From contig JACQZN010000036.1 of NCBI GenBank assembly GCA_016213845.1, forward strand, positions 88,294 through 152,293: 64,000 nucleotides of DNA, in the 5' to 3' direction. Both the position numbers and the translations under genes were made by a program. Source of the stretch: Candidatus Wallbacteria bacterium (lineage in GTDB: Bacteria; Muiribacteriota; UBA6191; JACPRK01). Of this stretch, positions 1 through 8,807 are shown piece by piece (position 1 is the stretch's first letter; each line of letters begins with the position of its first letter). The notes beneath the pieces are model-generated. The model was not told the origin of the DNA and made no database searches. It saw only the letters and a list, made by a program, of their open reading frames with translations.

Positions 1-116
1 GTCGCGTACCCCTTGCGCCCGAGCGTGAGGACGTTGAAGAGACCGTGGAGCTCGCGGTGCTCCGCCAAGAGCGCCCGATCGTCGAGCTCCCGCGCCGAAA
101 CGTCCCAGATACGCAT
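1..116 (-). CDS. Pyrimidine dimer DNA glycosylase (T4 endonuclease V-like), 5' part only
   Basis: The first 38 codons of a minus-strand gene run off the left edge of the window. The start is the ATG at 116-114 and the protein begins MRIWDVSARELDD. Residues 16-24 (LLAEHRELH) match the helix of T4 endonuclease V that carries the catalytic glutamate; here it would be Glu22. Members of that family excise UV-induced cyclobutane dimers with a combined glycosylase/AP-lyase activity. Only the N-terminus is visible, so the rest of the fold cannot be checked. A related uncharacterised family with the same N-terminus is the main alternative. Confidence 0.55.
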   Translation of the reverse strand, partial: MRIWDVSARELDDRALLAEHRELHGLFNVLTLGRKGYA

Positions 117-279
117 CGCGCCGAGGATAACATGACGGCCCGCACGAAAGGCCAAGAAGACCGTTTCAGTCCGTTTGAGCAGATTTCAGATCGTTTCAGC
201 TCCGTTTGAGGGCACCGGCGATTAGCATCGGCGCCTTCCCGGCCAGACCGGCCGGGCGACGAACGAAGGAGGAAACACG

Positions 280-1134
280 ATGGAAGCGAAAGCTCGAGCG
301 GCGGTTACGAAATGGGTCTGGATGGCATGTGCAGCGGCGTCGGTACTGGCGGCGGGGACTTGCGAGGCCCAGGCACGAGAGGCGATGGCCGTCCTGCGCT
401 CCGTGACTGCGGCCGTGGAGCTCGTCGGCGAGCAGCCCAGGCTGGTGCTGGTGGCGCGAGGAGTCTCCGCTCGCAACGGCGGCCGGCCCGTCGAAGTGCG
501 AACCGTGGTCGATCCGGGCCGCTGCTCCATCCCGGCCGAGCCCTACAGGCGGGACCTGGACTCGGTGCCGGCCCGCGAGCTGGCCTGGCACCACATCGTC
601 TGGCGGGACGGAGGTCTCGAGCGGGTCATCGGCTCTGCGCTGGCAGTCGCCGATGAGATGCCCGGCCCGGGTCCGCGGCGAAGATGGGAGCTCCTTTCGC
701 TGCCAAGAGCCCGATTTGGGTACAACATCGAGACGGGGCGCTTCCACTTCCAGCCGGACCTGGCCAGCGCTGCGCTGAGGCCTCACCTGGCGGGGCCCGA
801 CGCGGTCGCAGGAAAGACCGTCTGGATCTCACCGATGCTTGCGCCCTGCCTGGCGGGTGTCCTGGAGACCACCGTCCGACAGCTGGGCGGTCGCCTCTCC
901 TCGGACTGCAAGCACCCGGTGGAGGTCGCGGTGGCAGCCGACGAGACCGACTTCGTCGATACCCGCGACCCGGAGATCGAGGTCCACTGCCGGACCGGAG
1001 CATCGGTGATCTACGCCGCGCAGCTGCTCGGCTCGGCTGCTGCCGGACCTCAGCGCGACTCGAGCCGGGCCAGCCGGGAGCGGGCCTCGGAGGCCAGCGG
1101 GTGGTCGGGGAACTTCTCGATCATGGTCCGGTAA
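280..1134 (+). CDS. Secreted protein of unknown function
   Basis: This encodes 284 residues from an ATG with a good ribosome site (GGAGG, positions 270-274). Residues 1-31 look like a signal peptide: basic Lys/Arg start, hydrophobic stretch with ACAAASVLAAG, then an EAQA-type cleavage site. The mature part has four well-spaced cysteines that could form disulfides, but no recognised domain. The last 28 codons overlap, antisense, the 3' end of the convergent TPR gene. That tail is Ser/Arg-rich and unlike the rest, so the original stop may have been lost. Function is unknown. Confidence 0.55.
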   Translation: MEAKARAAVTKWVWMACAAASVLAAGTCEAQAREAMAVLRSVTAAVELVGEQPRLVLVARGVSARNGGRPVEVRTVVDPGRCSIPAEPYRRDLDSVPARELAWHHIVWRDGGLERVIGSALAVADEMPGPGPRRRWELLSLPRARFGYNIETGRFHFQPDLASAALRPHLAGPDAVAGKTVWISPMLAPCLAGVLETTVRQLGGRLSSDCKHPVEVAVAADETDFVDTRDPEIEVHCRTGASVIYAAQLLGSAAAGPQRDSSRASRERASEASGWSGNFSIMVR

Positions 1135-2147
1135 GCGGCGATGGCGGCAGGCTTGTCGCCGACCTTCTCGGAGGTGTATCCCAGGCGGAAGAAGGCGTCG
1201 CCGGCGATGGGGGACTGCGGGTACTTCACGGTCAGCGTGCGGTAGGCGTCGCGGGCCTGCGGGAAGCGGCGCTTTCCGAAGAGCCCTCCCAGGCCGGCGG
1301 CGGGGGTCTTCTCGTAGGCGGCGCCTGCCAGGAAGTAGCCGTCGTCGGCGTAGGCCGATTCGGCGAAGTCGGTGAGAAGCTTCACCAGCACGTGCAGCGC
1401 TTCCTTCGGCTTGCTCCAGTCGTAGTAGGCCTTCGCCTTGTAGTAGAGGGCGGGGGCCAGCACGTCGGCGGCACCTTCGGAGGCGATGGCGATGTCGAAG
1501 CGGTGGATCGCCTCGTCGAAGCGGTTCAGAAGCAGCGCCTGCCGCCCCAGCTCGTACTGGGTCTTGGCGTCGATGACCGAGCCGTCGGGCCGCCGGTAGA
1601 GCCGGCGATACTCCGCGCGGCCTCGGGCGTACGCCGCCGGGTAGGCCTGCTCGTAACCCTGGAGCCGGGCCGCCGCGTAGGTCTCTGCGAAGCCGGCCGC
1701 CAGTCCGAGGGCGAATCCTTTGGAGTAGTCGAGGCCGTCCTGACTCTCGCCGGCCGGTGCTTCGCCCGTTGTGGCCAGAGTCGACGCCTTCGGCATGAGA
1801 TCCGGGTAGCGGGCCAGCGCCTCCTGGCCGATCCGTTCGGCGGATTCGGGATCGCCTATCTCGGAGCCGCGCTCGACGCCAGTGCTCGGTGGCGTGGGCG
1901 GCTCGCTGCCGTCGCCCGGCGGCGGCTGGTCGGTCCGCTCGTCTTCCATCCCCTTGGCGAATCCATCGCGCTCCGCTGCCGCCTGGCCGTCCGCCGTCCC
2001 CTTGGCGGCCCCCGCCTGCTGACCAAACTTGCGGCCGTCCTCCAGTCCCTTCTCATAACTCGCCGACGCGGCAAAGCTCGCCGACACCGCCAGGACCAGC
2101 AGGACACCCGGAAGCGCCCGCCGAAGAGACTTGGAGATTGCGTTCAT
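1050..2147 (-). CDS. Exported TPR protein (YbgF/CpoB-like repeats)
   Basis: The product is 365 residues. The ATG at 2147-2145 has a GGGAG ribosome site and a signal peptide follows (residues 1-30, LLVLAVSASFAASA). After it come two Gly/Ala-rich stretches with a regular small-residue spacing (KGLEDGRKFGQQAGAAKG and a similar one near residue 140), which may be amphipathic helices. The C-terminal half holds tetratricopeptide repeats with Tol-Pal/BamD-like spacing, such as YPQSPIAGDAFFRLG and FPDHPLASEARSRL. Such proteins sit in the periplasm and scaffold envelope complexes. The exact partner is not visible. The frame stays open far upstream, but the signal peptide, ribosome site and promoter fix this start. 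Confidence 0.8.
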   Translation of the reverse strand: MNAISKSLRRALPGVLLVLAVSASFAASASYEKGLEDGRKFGQQAGAAKGTADGQAAAERDGFAKGMEDERTDQPPPGDGSEPPTPPSTGVERGSEIGDPESAERIGQEALARYPDLMPKASTLATTGEAPAGESQDGLDYSKGFALGLAAGFAETYAAARLQGYEQAYPAAYARGRAEYRRLYRRPDGSVIDAKTQYELGRQALLLNRFDEAIHRFDIAIASEGAADVLAPALYYKAKAYYDWSKPKEALHVLVKLLTDFAESAYADDGYFLAGAAYEKTPAAGLGGLFGKRRFPQARDAYRTLTVKYPQSPIAGDAFFRLGYTSEKVGDKPAAIAAYRTMIEKFPDHPLASEARSRLARLESR

Positions 2148-2185
2148 GACACTGCTCCCGACAGCCAGCCGTAAAGGACCCCATG

Positions 2186-2213
2186 AGTATAAGGACGCTC
2201 CTCCCTCTGTCAA
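2186..2213 (-). promoter_or_regulatory. Sigma70-type promoter of the TPR gene
   Basis: Read on the minus strand, a perfect -35 box TTGACA (2213-2208) is followed after 16 bp by TATACT (2191-2186). Transcription would start about 30 bp upstream of the ATG at 2147. Confidence 0.65.
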
Positions 2214-2242
2214 TCCGCCGGGCGGCCTCCCCCCTTCCCGTC

Positions 2243-2287
2243 TCGATTCTCGATTCTCAATTCTCGATTCTCGATTCTCGATTCTCC
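2243..2287. repeat. Heptamer tandem array upstream of pgk
   Basis: About six copies of the heptamer CGATTCT stand in a row (one with CAATTCT), ending 16 bp before the pgk start. It separates the divergent TPR and pgk genes. The 7-bp period is the same as in the composite repeats at 23.5, 29.9 and 35.6 kb, although the unit sequence differs. Confidence 0.85.
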
Positions 2288-2303
2288 ATGTTAGGATTCC
2301 CCC

Positions 2304-3485
2304 ATGCGCAAGAGGACCCTTCGCGACCTGGATCCACGCGGCAAGCGCGTGCTGGTCCGAGTCGACTACAACGTCCCGCTCGACAAGCAAGGGCGCATCA
2401 CCGACGACGCCCGCATCCGCGCCTCTCTGCCCACGCTCCAGTACCTCCTCGAGCGCGAGTGCTCGCTCGTGCTGATGAGCCACCTGGGGCGGCCAAAGGG
2501 AAAGCCCGAGGCGAAGTACTCGCTGAAGCCCGCCGCCGAGCGGCTGTCCGAGCTCCTCGCTAGACCCGTCGAGCTGGCGGCGAGCGTGGTCGGACCCGAC
2601 GTCGAAGAGCAGGCCAGCTGGCTCACCGCCGGCCAGGTCCTGATGCTCGAAAACCTCCGCTTTCACCCCGGCGAAGAAGCCAATGACGACGGCCTCGCCC
2701 GCCAGCTCGCCAGCCTGGCCGATATCTACATCAACGACGCCTTCGGAGCGGCCCACCGCGCCCATGCCTCCACCGCTGCCGTGGCGAAGCACGCGCCCTC
2801 GGCGGCCGGCTTCCTGCTCGAAAAGGAGATCGACTATCTCTCGCGCGTCACCGAATCCCCGGAGCGTCCCTTCGTCGCCATCCTGGGCGGCGCCAAGGTC
2901 TCCGACAAGATCGGCGTCATCAGCAATCTCGGCAAACTGGCAGACAAGGTCTTGATCGGCGGCGCCATGGCGTTCACGTTCTATCGCGCCAGGGGAGCGG
3001 CCACCGGCGGCTCGCTCGTCGAGGAAGACAAGATCGCCCAGGCGGGCGCCCTGCTCGCGGAGCTGGGCGACAAGCTGGTGCTGCCGGTCGACATCGTCGT
3101 CGCCGCGGAGCCAAAGGCGGGCGTCTTCACGCGCACTGTCGCCTGGAATGCCATCCCCGCCGACCAGAAGGGGCTCGACATCGGCCCCGAGTCGGTGGCG
3201 CTCTTCCAGAAGTCGCTCTCCGGGGCGAAGACCGTGGTCTGGAACGGGCCGATGGGCGTTTTCGAGGTCCCCGAGTTCGCTTCCGGCACCCGGGAAGTCG
3301 CCCGGCTGGTCGCAGAATCGGGTGGCACCACCGTCATCGGCGGCGGCGATTCCGCGGCGGCCATCAGCCAGCTCGGATTCGCCGATCGAGTGTCCCATGT
3401 CTCAACCGGCGGCGGCGCCTCCCTCGAGTTCCTGGAGGGGCTCGAGCTGCCCGGCGTCGCCGCACTCAACGATCGTACTCCCTGA
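2304..3485 (+). CDS. pgk: Phosphoglycerate kinase
   Basis: This glycolytic enzyme transfers the acyl phosphate of 1,3-bisphosphoglycerate to ADP, giving ATP and 3-phosphoglycerate in the cytoplasm. At 393 residues it has the usual bacterial length. Signatures in order are RVDYNVPLD near the N-terminus, the substrate-binding [11 protein letters not shown], the hinge/nucleotide [21 protein letters not shown], and the C-terminal [12 protein letters not shown] and [11 protein letters not shown]. The ATG gives the canonical N-terminus. No gapA or tpiA lies beside it. The downstream TPR-like gene starts 31 bp after the stop and may be co-transcribed. Confidence 0.97.
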   Translation: MRKRTLRDLDPRGKRVLVRVDYNVPLDKQGRITDDARIRASLPTLQYLLERECSLVLMSHLGRPKGKPEAKYSLKPAAERLSELLARPVELAASVVGPDVEEQASWLTAGQVLMLENLRFHPGEEANDDGLARQLASLADIYINDAFGAAHRAHASTAAVAKHAPSAAGFLLEKEIDYLSRVTESPERPFVAILGGAKVSDKIGVISNLGKLADKVLIGGAMAFTFYRARGAATGGSLVEEDKIAQAGALLAELGDKLVLPVDIVVAAEPKAGVFTRTVAWNAIPADQKGLDIGPESVALFQKSLSGAKTVVWNGPMGVFEVPEFASGTREVARLVAESGGTTVIGGGDSAAAISQLGFADRVSHVSTGGGASLEFLEGLELPGVAALNDRTP

Positions 3486-3516
3486 CCCGAGAGCCCGAGC
3501 TCCGCGACGAATCCCC

Positions 3517-3993
3517 ATGGATCTGGATCGAGAAGGCCTGGCCATCGTCTGCTACACGGACCGAGGCATCCTCAAGGGCAAGATAGGGCTCTGGACGCCG
3601 CCGGAGGTCCCGGACGCGGTTCAGCTGGAGAAGACCGGCCCGCCGATGCTCTACCTGATCGACGCCAGCTTGCTCGATAGCGACTACCGCGTCGTGGTCC
3701 GCGCCCGCGAGATGGCCGTCAACAAGAACGCCATCCTCTTCGCCTACGAGGACGAGCTGGCCTCCGAGCTGGCCCGCCTCAAGGGCATGATCGCCACCGA
3801 GGACTTCGACTCCGCCGCCTCCGAAGCCGAACGGCTCCTCCTGACCAACCAGCGCGACGCCGAGCTCTTCTACCTCTCCGGCCTCATCTTCGAACGCTTC
3901 GAAGGCGACCCCCGCGCCCGCGAGTACTTCCAGAAGGCCCTCGCCCTCATCCTCGACGACAAGTTCCGCGCCGTCGTCTCCCGCCACCTCTAG
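3517..3993 (+). CDS. Small TPR-like protein of unknown function
   Basis: The product is 158 residues, starting MDLDREGLAIVCYTDRGILKG. The first 65 residues form a compact beta-rich segment without a match I recognise. The second half is helical and resembles two TPR units, including LLLTNQRDAELFYLSGLIFE and GDPRAREYFQKALAL. There is no signal peptide, so it should be cytoplasmic. It follows pgk closely in the same direction. An adapter role is possible but nothing in the sequence defines it. Confidence 0.7.
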   Translation: MDLDREGLAIVCYTDRGILKGKIGLWTPPEVPDAVQLEKTGPPMLYLIDASLLDSDYRVVVRAREMAVNKNAILFAYEDELASELARLKGMIATEDFDSAASEAERLLLTNQRDAELFYLSGLIFERFEGDPRAREYFQKALALILDDKFRAVVSRHL

Positions 3994-4079
3994 GCGAAAC
4001 TCAGAGACACACGACTCGTCTCGGAGAAGGCCCTCCGGGCGAAGCTTCGGCGTGCCTGGTCCGTGTAAGATCCGCCGGG

Positions 4080-5858
4080 ATGGGCAGGGCATCTGCGCAA
4101 CTAGCGGCGTCACGGCGACGGCCGGCCTGGGCGGTGCTGGCCGCTGCCATCGCGATCGTCTTCGGACGCGCGGTTTCCTTTCCCTTCGTCTCGCTCGACG
4201 ACGCGATCAACCTCGTCGAGAATCCCCTGCTCAATCCCCCCACGCTCCAGAGCGTGCTGGCCTTCTGGCGCCAAGGCTACGAGGCCCTCTTCATCCCATT
4301 CACCTACACGTTCTGGGCGCTCCAGGCCTGCGTGTTTCGAGCTCCCGGCACTGCCGAGCTCCCCGGGCCGCTCCTTCCCCAGCCCTTCCACGCCGTCAAT
4401 CTTGCGCTTCATTTCGCCAACGCCTGGCTGGTCTTCACCCTGCTCGAGTGCTTCCTTCGCCACGGCAGGCCACCCGGCCCCGAGGCGCACCCGGCACCGG
4501 CCCTGGCGGGTGGCCTGCTCTTCGCGCTCCACCCTGTTCAGGTCGAACCCGTCGTCTGGGTCACCGGCACCAAGGACCTCCTCTGCACCTTCCTCTGCCT
4601 CCTGGCCCTGCGTCTTTGCATCGCCTGGACGGATGAACCGACTCCCGCGACCTCGATGCGCAGGCAGCCCCGTACCCTCCGCTCGACACGCTTCGTGCTC
4701 GCAACTGTCGCCTACTCGCTCGCCCTGCTCAGCAAGCCCTCGGCCGTCGCCATGCCGGCCGTCGCGCTCGTTGCAACGTGGGCCCTCCTGGGCAGGCGAC
4801 CTCGCGAAACAGCGCGGCTCTGGGTCGGCTGGCTCGCGCTCGCAATTCCCTTCGTCCTCTGCAGCCGGGCACTCCAGCTCGATCCGGTCTCTGCTTCGGC
4901 CACACCCTGGCCCGACCGCCCCCGAATCGCGGCGGACGCCATCGGCTTCTACGTCGCAAAGGTCGTCGCTCCGGTGTCACTGGGGGTCGACTACGGCCGG
5001 ACGCCCGGCAGCGTCCTCGATAGCGGCGGTTGGCACTACCCCGGCGTGGCCGTGCTCTTCGGGGCCTTTGCCCTGGCCTCCTGCCGCCGCGTCCTGGTGG
5101 GTGCCGCGCTCCTCTTCGCCGGTGCGCTCGCACCGGTGCTGGGGCTGGTGCCGTTCGGCTTCCAGGAGTACTCGACCGTGGCCGATCGCTATGTCTACCT
5201 GGCCATGCTGGGGCCGGCCCTGGCGCTGGCGTGGGGCGTAAACAGCCGGCCCTCGGCGCGCGTCGGAGCCGCAGTGGCGTGCGTCCTGCTGGCCTTCGGC
5301 GTTCGAAGCAGCCTCCAGGTCGGCGTATGGCGAGACAGCGAAACGCTCTACGCCCACTCCCTGGCAGTCAACCCCGCAAGCGCCTGGCTCCGCAACAGCG
5401 CCGCCCACGAGCTGATGCAGCGGGGCCGGGAACGGGAGGCGATCGGCCTGCTGGAAGAGGCACTTCGGCAGCGGCCCGACTACGTCGATGCGATTGCGAA
5501 CCTGGGCGTCGCCCTGGCGAAGCTCGGGCGTCTCCAGGAGGCCGTCCCCAGGTTCCGCGAGGCCGCTCGCTTGCAGCCCGGCCGCGCCGATGTGCACCAG
5601 AACCTGGGTATGGCGCTGGCCCGCCTGGGCGATGCGGAGGCCGGCAAGACCCAGCTCCGGGAAGCTCTGCGGCTGAACCCCAGGCTGGCCGAGGCCCACG
5701 ACCAGCTCGGCATCGCCCTGGCGCGCGAGGGCGACTTGCAATCGGCCGCCCGCCACTTCGCGGAGGCCGTTCGGCTGCAGCCTGCAAACCGCGCCGCCCG
5801 GCAGCGTATGGAGCGCGCCGTGCGCGAGATCCTGGCCCACGGCGACGTTCCCCGGTAG
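4080..5858 (+). CDS. TMTC-like polytopic membrane protein with C-terminal TPRs
   Basis: The protein has 592 residues. Residues 15-420 hold many hydrophobic helices and the first periplasmic loop has an acidic SLDDAINLVENPLL motif, as in GT-C glycosyltransferases. The segment HPVQVEPVVWVTGTKDLL is characteristic of the TMTC-like family of TPR-containing membrane proteins related to O-mannosyltransferases. Residues 430-585 carry about four TPRs (for example YVDAIANLGVALAKLGRLQEA). A lipid-linked-sugar-dependent glycosyltransferase is the likely role, with the TPRs binding the acceptor, but donor and substrate cannot be read from sequence. Confidence 0.8.
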   Translation: MGRASAQLAASRRRPAWAVLAAAIAIVFGRAVSFPFVSLDDAINLVENPLLNPPTLQSVLAFWRQGYEALFIPFTYTFWALQACVFRAPGTAELPGPLLPQPFHAVNLALHFANAWLVFTLLECFLRHGRPPGPEAHPAPALAGGLLFALHPVQVEPVVWVTGTKDLLCTFLCLLALRLCIAWTDEPTPATSMRRQPRTLRSTRFVLATVAYSLALLSKPSAVAMPAVALVATWALLGRRPRETARLWVGWLALAIPFVLCSRALQLDPVSASATPWPDRPRIAADAIGFYVAKVVAPVSLGVDYGRTPGSVLDSGGWHYPGVAVLFGAFALASCRRVLVGAALLFAGALAPVLGLVPFGFQEYSTVADRYVYLAMLGPALALAWGVNSRPSARVGAAVACVLLAFGVRSSLQVGVWRDSETLYAHSLAVNPASAWLRNSAAHELMQRGREREAIGLLEEALRQRPDYVDAIANLGVALAKLGRLQEAVPRFREAARLQPGRADVHQNLGMALARLGDAEAGKTQLREALRLNPRLAEAHDQLGIALAREGDLQSAARHFAEAVRLQPANRAARQRMERAVREILAHGDVPR

Positions 5859-5916
5859 CCCGTGCGGCCGGCTTCGCCGTTGCCGTTCGCCGTACTGAGA
5901 TAACCATCACATTTCA

Positions 5917-5945
5917 TTGAATCTGGCGCCACCCTCTGGTATCAT
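5917..5945 (+). promoter_or_regulatory. Promoter of the TonB receptor-yfiR unit
   Basis: TTGAAT (5917-5922) and TATCAT (5940-5945) are separated by exactly 17 bp. This gives a leader of about 75 nt before the TTG start at 6029. Confidence 0.6.
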
Positions 5946-6028
5946 CCCGGCCCCGCAAGGCCTCGACGGCGGCGCGATGCCGGTCACCGGCACGACGGAG
6001 CCCGCGCGGGAGGCCCTAAGGAGGAGCA

Positions 6029-8044
6029 TTGGCGAACAGGCTGACGCCACGCGAAGCTGGAGCGTCGCTTGGGCGACTCGCGAGCGCCCGGACCGGTTTG
6101 TGCCCTCTGGCGGTTGCGCTCCTGGCGCTTCTGGCGGGCACGGCGCTGGGCCAGGAGGGCCTGCCGGAGGACCTGACGACGCTCAGTCTGCAGGACCTGC
6201 TCAAGGTCCGGGTCACGTCGGTGGCGAAGGTGCCCCAGTCGCTCAGCCATTCCCCCGCGGCAATCTTCGTCATTCGCCAGGAAGACCTTCGGCGCTCCGG
6301 AGCCACATGCATCCCTGAGGCGCTGCGACTGGTCCCGGGCGTGCAGGTCGCGCGAATCGACGGCAACAAGTGGGCGATCAGCATTCGAGGCGCCGGCAGC
6401 CGCTTTTTCAACAAGCTGCTGGTGTTGATCGACGGGCGCAGCGTTTACGATCCGCTCCACGCCGGCGTCTACTGGGACGTTCAGGACACGCTGCTGGAGG
6501 ACGTCGACCGCATCGAGGTGATCCGAGGCCCTGGGGCGACCCTGTGGGGCGCCAACGCCGTGACGGGCGTGATCAACGTGATCACGAAGCCAGCCCGCGA
6601 GACCCAGGGAGGACTGCTCTCGGCAGGCGGCGGAAACGAGACCCGTGCGCTCGGGGCGTTGCGGTACGGCGCCCAGCTCGGCGACGACGCCGCCTATCGC
6701 ATCTGGGGCCGATACTCGGACTGGGACGACCTGGTCCGCGCCAACGGCCGGCCCGGAGAGGACGAGCGCCAGATGACCCGTGGCGGCTTCCGCGTCGACT
6801 GGGCGCGCTCCGCCCAGGATTCGGTGACGTTCACGGGCGATCTCTACGACGGCACGGCATCGAACCTGGCGAGCGTGGCCAGCCCGTCGGCCCCCTCTCC
6901 CCGGATCGATTCGAGCGACATCCCCGCTTCGGGGAACAACCTGCGGATGCGGTGGCAGCGCACGCTGTCGGCGAGCTCGGACTGGGCGCTGCAGCTCTAC
7001 TACGACACGAGCGACCGAACGGAGACCAGCTTTCGCGAGGCTCGCCAGACCTACGATCTCGATTTCCAGCGCCACGATCGGCTCGACGAGACGCACGACC
7101 TACTTTGGGGCTTGGGGTACCGGATGGCGTCCGACCAGCTCCGCAACGCGCCGTTCATCACGATCACTCCGGCCAGCCGCGACAACTCCACGGTCAGCGC
7201 GTTCATCCAGGACCGCATCGCGCTGAGGCCCCAGCGGCTGGAACTGACGCTGGGCTCCCGGTTCGAACACAACGACTTCACAGGCTTCGAGCTCCAGCCG
7301 ACGGCGCGGCTGCTCTGGACGCCATGCGAAAGCCAGACCTGGTGGGCGGCCGTATCGAGAGCCGTCCGGACGCCCTCGCGGCTGGAGAACGATCTCGACA
7401 CGCTCACGCTGGGACCGACCTCGCTGGCTCGCGTGACCGGCCGGGAGCTTATCGATTCGGAGAAGCTCCTGGCCTACGAGCTGGGGTACCGGACCCAGGC
7501 CTCGCGGAAGGTCTCGATCGACGTCGCGGCCTTCTACGAACGCTTCCTCGACCTGGTCGGTTCCCGTGTCGGAACGCCGGGTGTCGGGGCCGGTCCCTTC
7601 GGCCCCGTGCTGGTGCTGCCGTTCCAGGTGTCGCACCACGAGCGAGGCACGGCCCGCGGATTCGAGCTCTTCACGAATCTCGACGTCAGCGAAGGGTGGA
7701 AGCTGGGGCTCGGCTTCTCCTCTCTCGATCTGCAGCTCAGCACCGCCGGGCGGGGGAACAGCCCCAATCACCAGGCGCAGCTGCGGTCGTACCTGGAGCT
7801 TTGCGCCGACCTGGAGCTGAACACGTCGCTGGCCTTCGTGGAGCGGCTCCGCGACCAGGGCGTGCCGAGCTACTTCCGGCTCGACGCTCAGCTGGCGTGG
7901 CACGCGACGCCTGGCCTGGACCTGAGCCTGGTCGGCCAGAACCTGCTGGACGATCGGCACGCCGAGTTCGGAGTGCCGTCGAACCGCCTTTCGCGTCCGG
8001 AGGTCGAACGGGGGGTCTATGCAAAGGCGACCTGGCACTTCTGA
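6029..8044 (+). CDS. TonB-dependent outer-membrane receptor
   Basis: The product is 671 residues. It starts at a TTG preceded by a near-perfect ribosome site (AAGGAGG, 6018-6024). A signal peptide covers about residues 1-42. The plug domain follows, with typical signatures: IFVIRQEDLRRSG, IPEALRLVPGVQVA, ISIRGAG, RIEVIRGPGATLWGANAV and GVINVITK. The remainder is a 22-strand-type barrel ending in ATWHF with a terminal aromatic residue. The short SLQDLLKVRVTSVAK stretch before the plug is common in receptors that sit beside YfiR-like genes. The ligand is unknown. It is followed 4 bp later by yfiR-like. Confidence 0.95.
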   Translation: MANRLTPREAGASLGRLASARTGLCPLAVALLALLAGTALGQEGLPEDLTTLSLQDLLKVRVTSVAKVPQSLSHSPAAIFVIRQEDLRRSGATCIPEALRLVPGVQVARIDGNKWAISIRGAGSRFFNKLLVLIDGRSVYDPLHAGVYWDVQDTLLEDVDRIEVIRGPGATLWGANAVTGVINVITKPARETQGGLLSAGGGNETRALGALRYGAQLGDDAAYRIWGRYSDWDDLVRANGRPGEDERQMTRGGFRVDWARSAQDSVTFTGDLYDGTASNLASVASPSAPSPRIDSSDIPASGNNLRMRWQRTLSASSDWALQLYYDTSDRTETSFREARQTYDLDFQRHDRLDETHDLLWGLGYRMASDQLRNAPFITITPASRDNSTVSAFIQDRIALRPQRLELTLGSRFEHNDFTGFELQPTARLLWTPCESQTWWAAVSRAVRTPSRLENDLDTLTLGPTSLARVTGRELIDSEKLLAYELGYRTQASRKVSIDVAAFYERFLDLVGSRVGTPGVGAGPFGPVLVLPFQVSHHERGTARGFELFTNLDVSEGWKLGLGFSSLDLQLSTAGRGNSPNHQAQLRSYLELCADLELNTSLAFVERLRDQGVPSYFRLDAQLAWHATPGLDLSLVGQNLLDDRHAEFGVPSNRLSRPEVERGVYAKATWHF

Positions 8045-8048
8045 GCCA

Positions 8049-8618
8049 ATGGCTGCACCGAGCTTGTTCGTCGAGCGGTGGCTTCGCACGCTGATGGTGG
8101 CGGCGGTGCTCGGCTGGGCAGCTCCGCCGGCGCCGGCCCAGATGGTCACGCCTCTGGCCTATCGCGTGAAGGCCGCCTTCGTCTACAACTTCGCGCTTTT
8201 CGTCGAATGGCCGCAGACCACACTGGGACCCGAGCATCGGTCGGTCGTGGTCGGCATCGTCGGAGACGATCCGCTCGCGACGGAGCTGGAGCAGGTCGAC
8301 GGCAAGCGGATCGGCACCCGCACACTGAGGGTCACGCGACTGGACACCCAGCAGGAGTTCGTCGGCTGCCACATCCTCTACGTGGGCGCCTCCGAGCGGG
8401 AGCGCCTCCCGGCGATCCTCGAGCGCGCGGCCGCCCATCACGTCCTGACCGTCGGCGACATGGCGAGGTTCATCGACACAGGAGGGATGATCGGGTTCAT
8501 CATCGAGGGCGAGAGCGTGCGGTTCGAAGTCTGTCTGGCGCGAGCGCAAAGAGCGGGCCTTAAGCTGAGCGCCAAGCTCCTGCAGGTGGCCCGGCTGGTC
8601 GACTGCGGGGCCGACTGA
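8049..8618 (+). CDS. YfiR family periplasmic protein (DUF4154)
   Basis: The product is 189 residues. A signal peptide ends near PAPAQ and the mature part begins with the family signature YRVKAAFVYNFALFVEWP. In Pseudomonas, YfiR is a periplasmic repressor of the diguanylate cyclase YfiN. In many other phyla the family sits beside TonB receptors and sensor kinases. I chose the ATG at 8049 because it lies just past the receptor stop and directly precedes the signal peptide; an upstream in-frame start at 8019 would overlap the receptor. The next gene is a sensor kinase, so a three-gene sensing unit is likely. Confidence 0.9.
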   Translation: MAAPSLFVERWLRTLMVAAVLGWAAPPAPAQMVTPLAYRVKAAFVYNFALFVEWPQTTLGPEHRSVVVGIVGDDPLATELEQVDGKRIGTRTLRVTRLDTQQEFVGCHILYVGASERERLPAILERAAAHHVLTVGDMARFIDTGGMIGFIIEGESVRFEVCLARAQRAGLKLSAKLLQVARLVDCGAD

Positions 8619-8807
8619 CGGCCGGAGTCGACTGGGGCATTTCTCCGGACACGCCCTGGCGCCAGCGCGCAGGAATGCCACACCTGTCGTGCAGGTGACG
8701 ATTGCCCGTTCACCCGAGTAGCGTCTGTAACCTGGGTCACAAGAGAAAACCCATGCGATCGCCGTTCCGCAAGTCAGCATGGCGCAAATATTGCTAAAAA
8801 TCCCGCT

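Noticed and set aside
2148..3398. N-terminal extension of the TPR gene across pgk on the minus strand
   Set aside because: The ribosome site, signal peptide and promoter define the start at 2147; the extension is antisense to pgk.
8702..8731. Possible promoter TTGCCC-18-TGTAAC before the receiver-kinase gene
   Set aside because: The boxes are weak and the spacing is not optimal; it could be chance.
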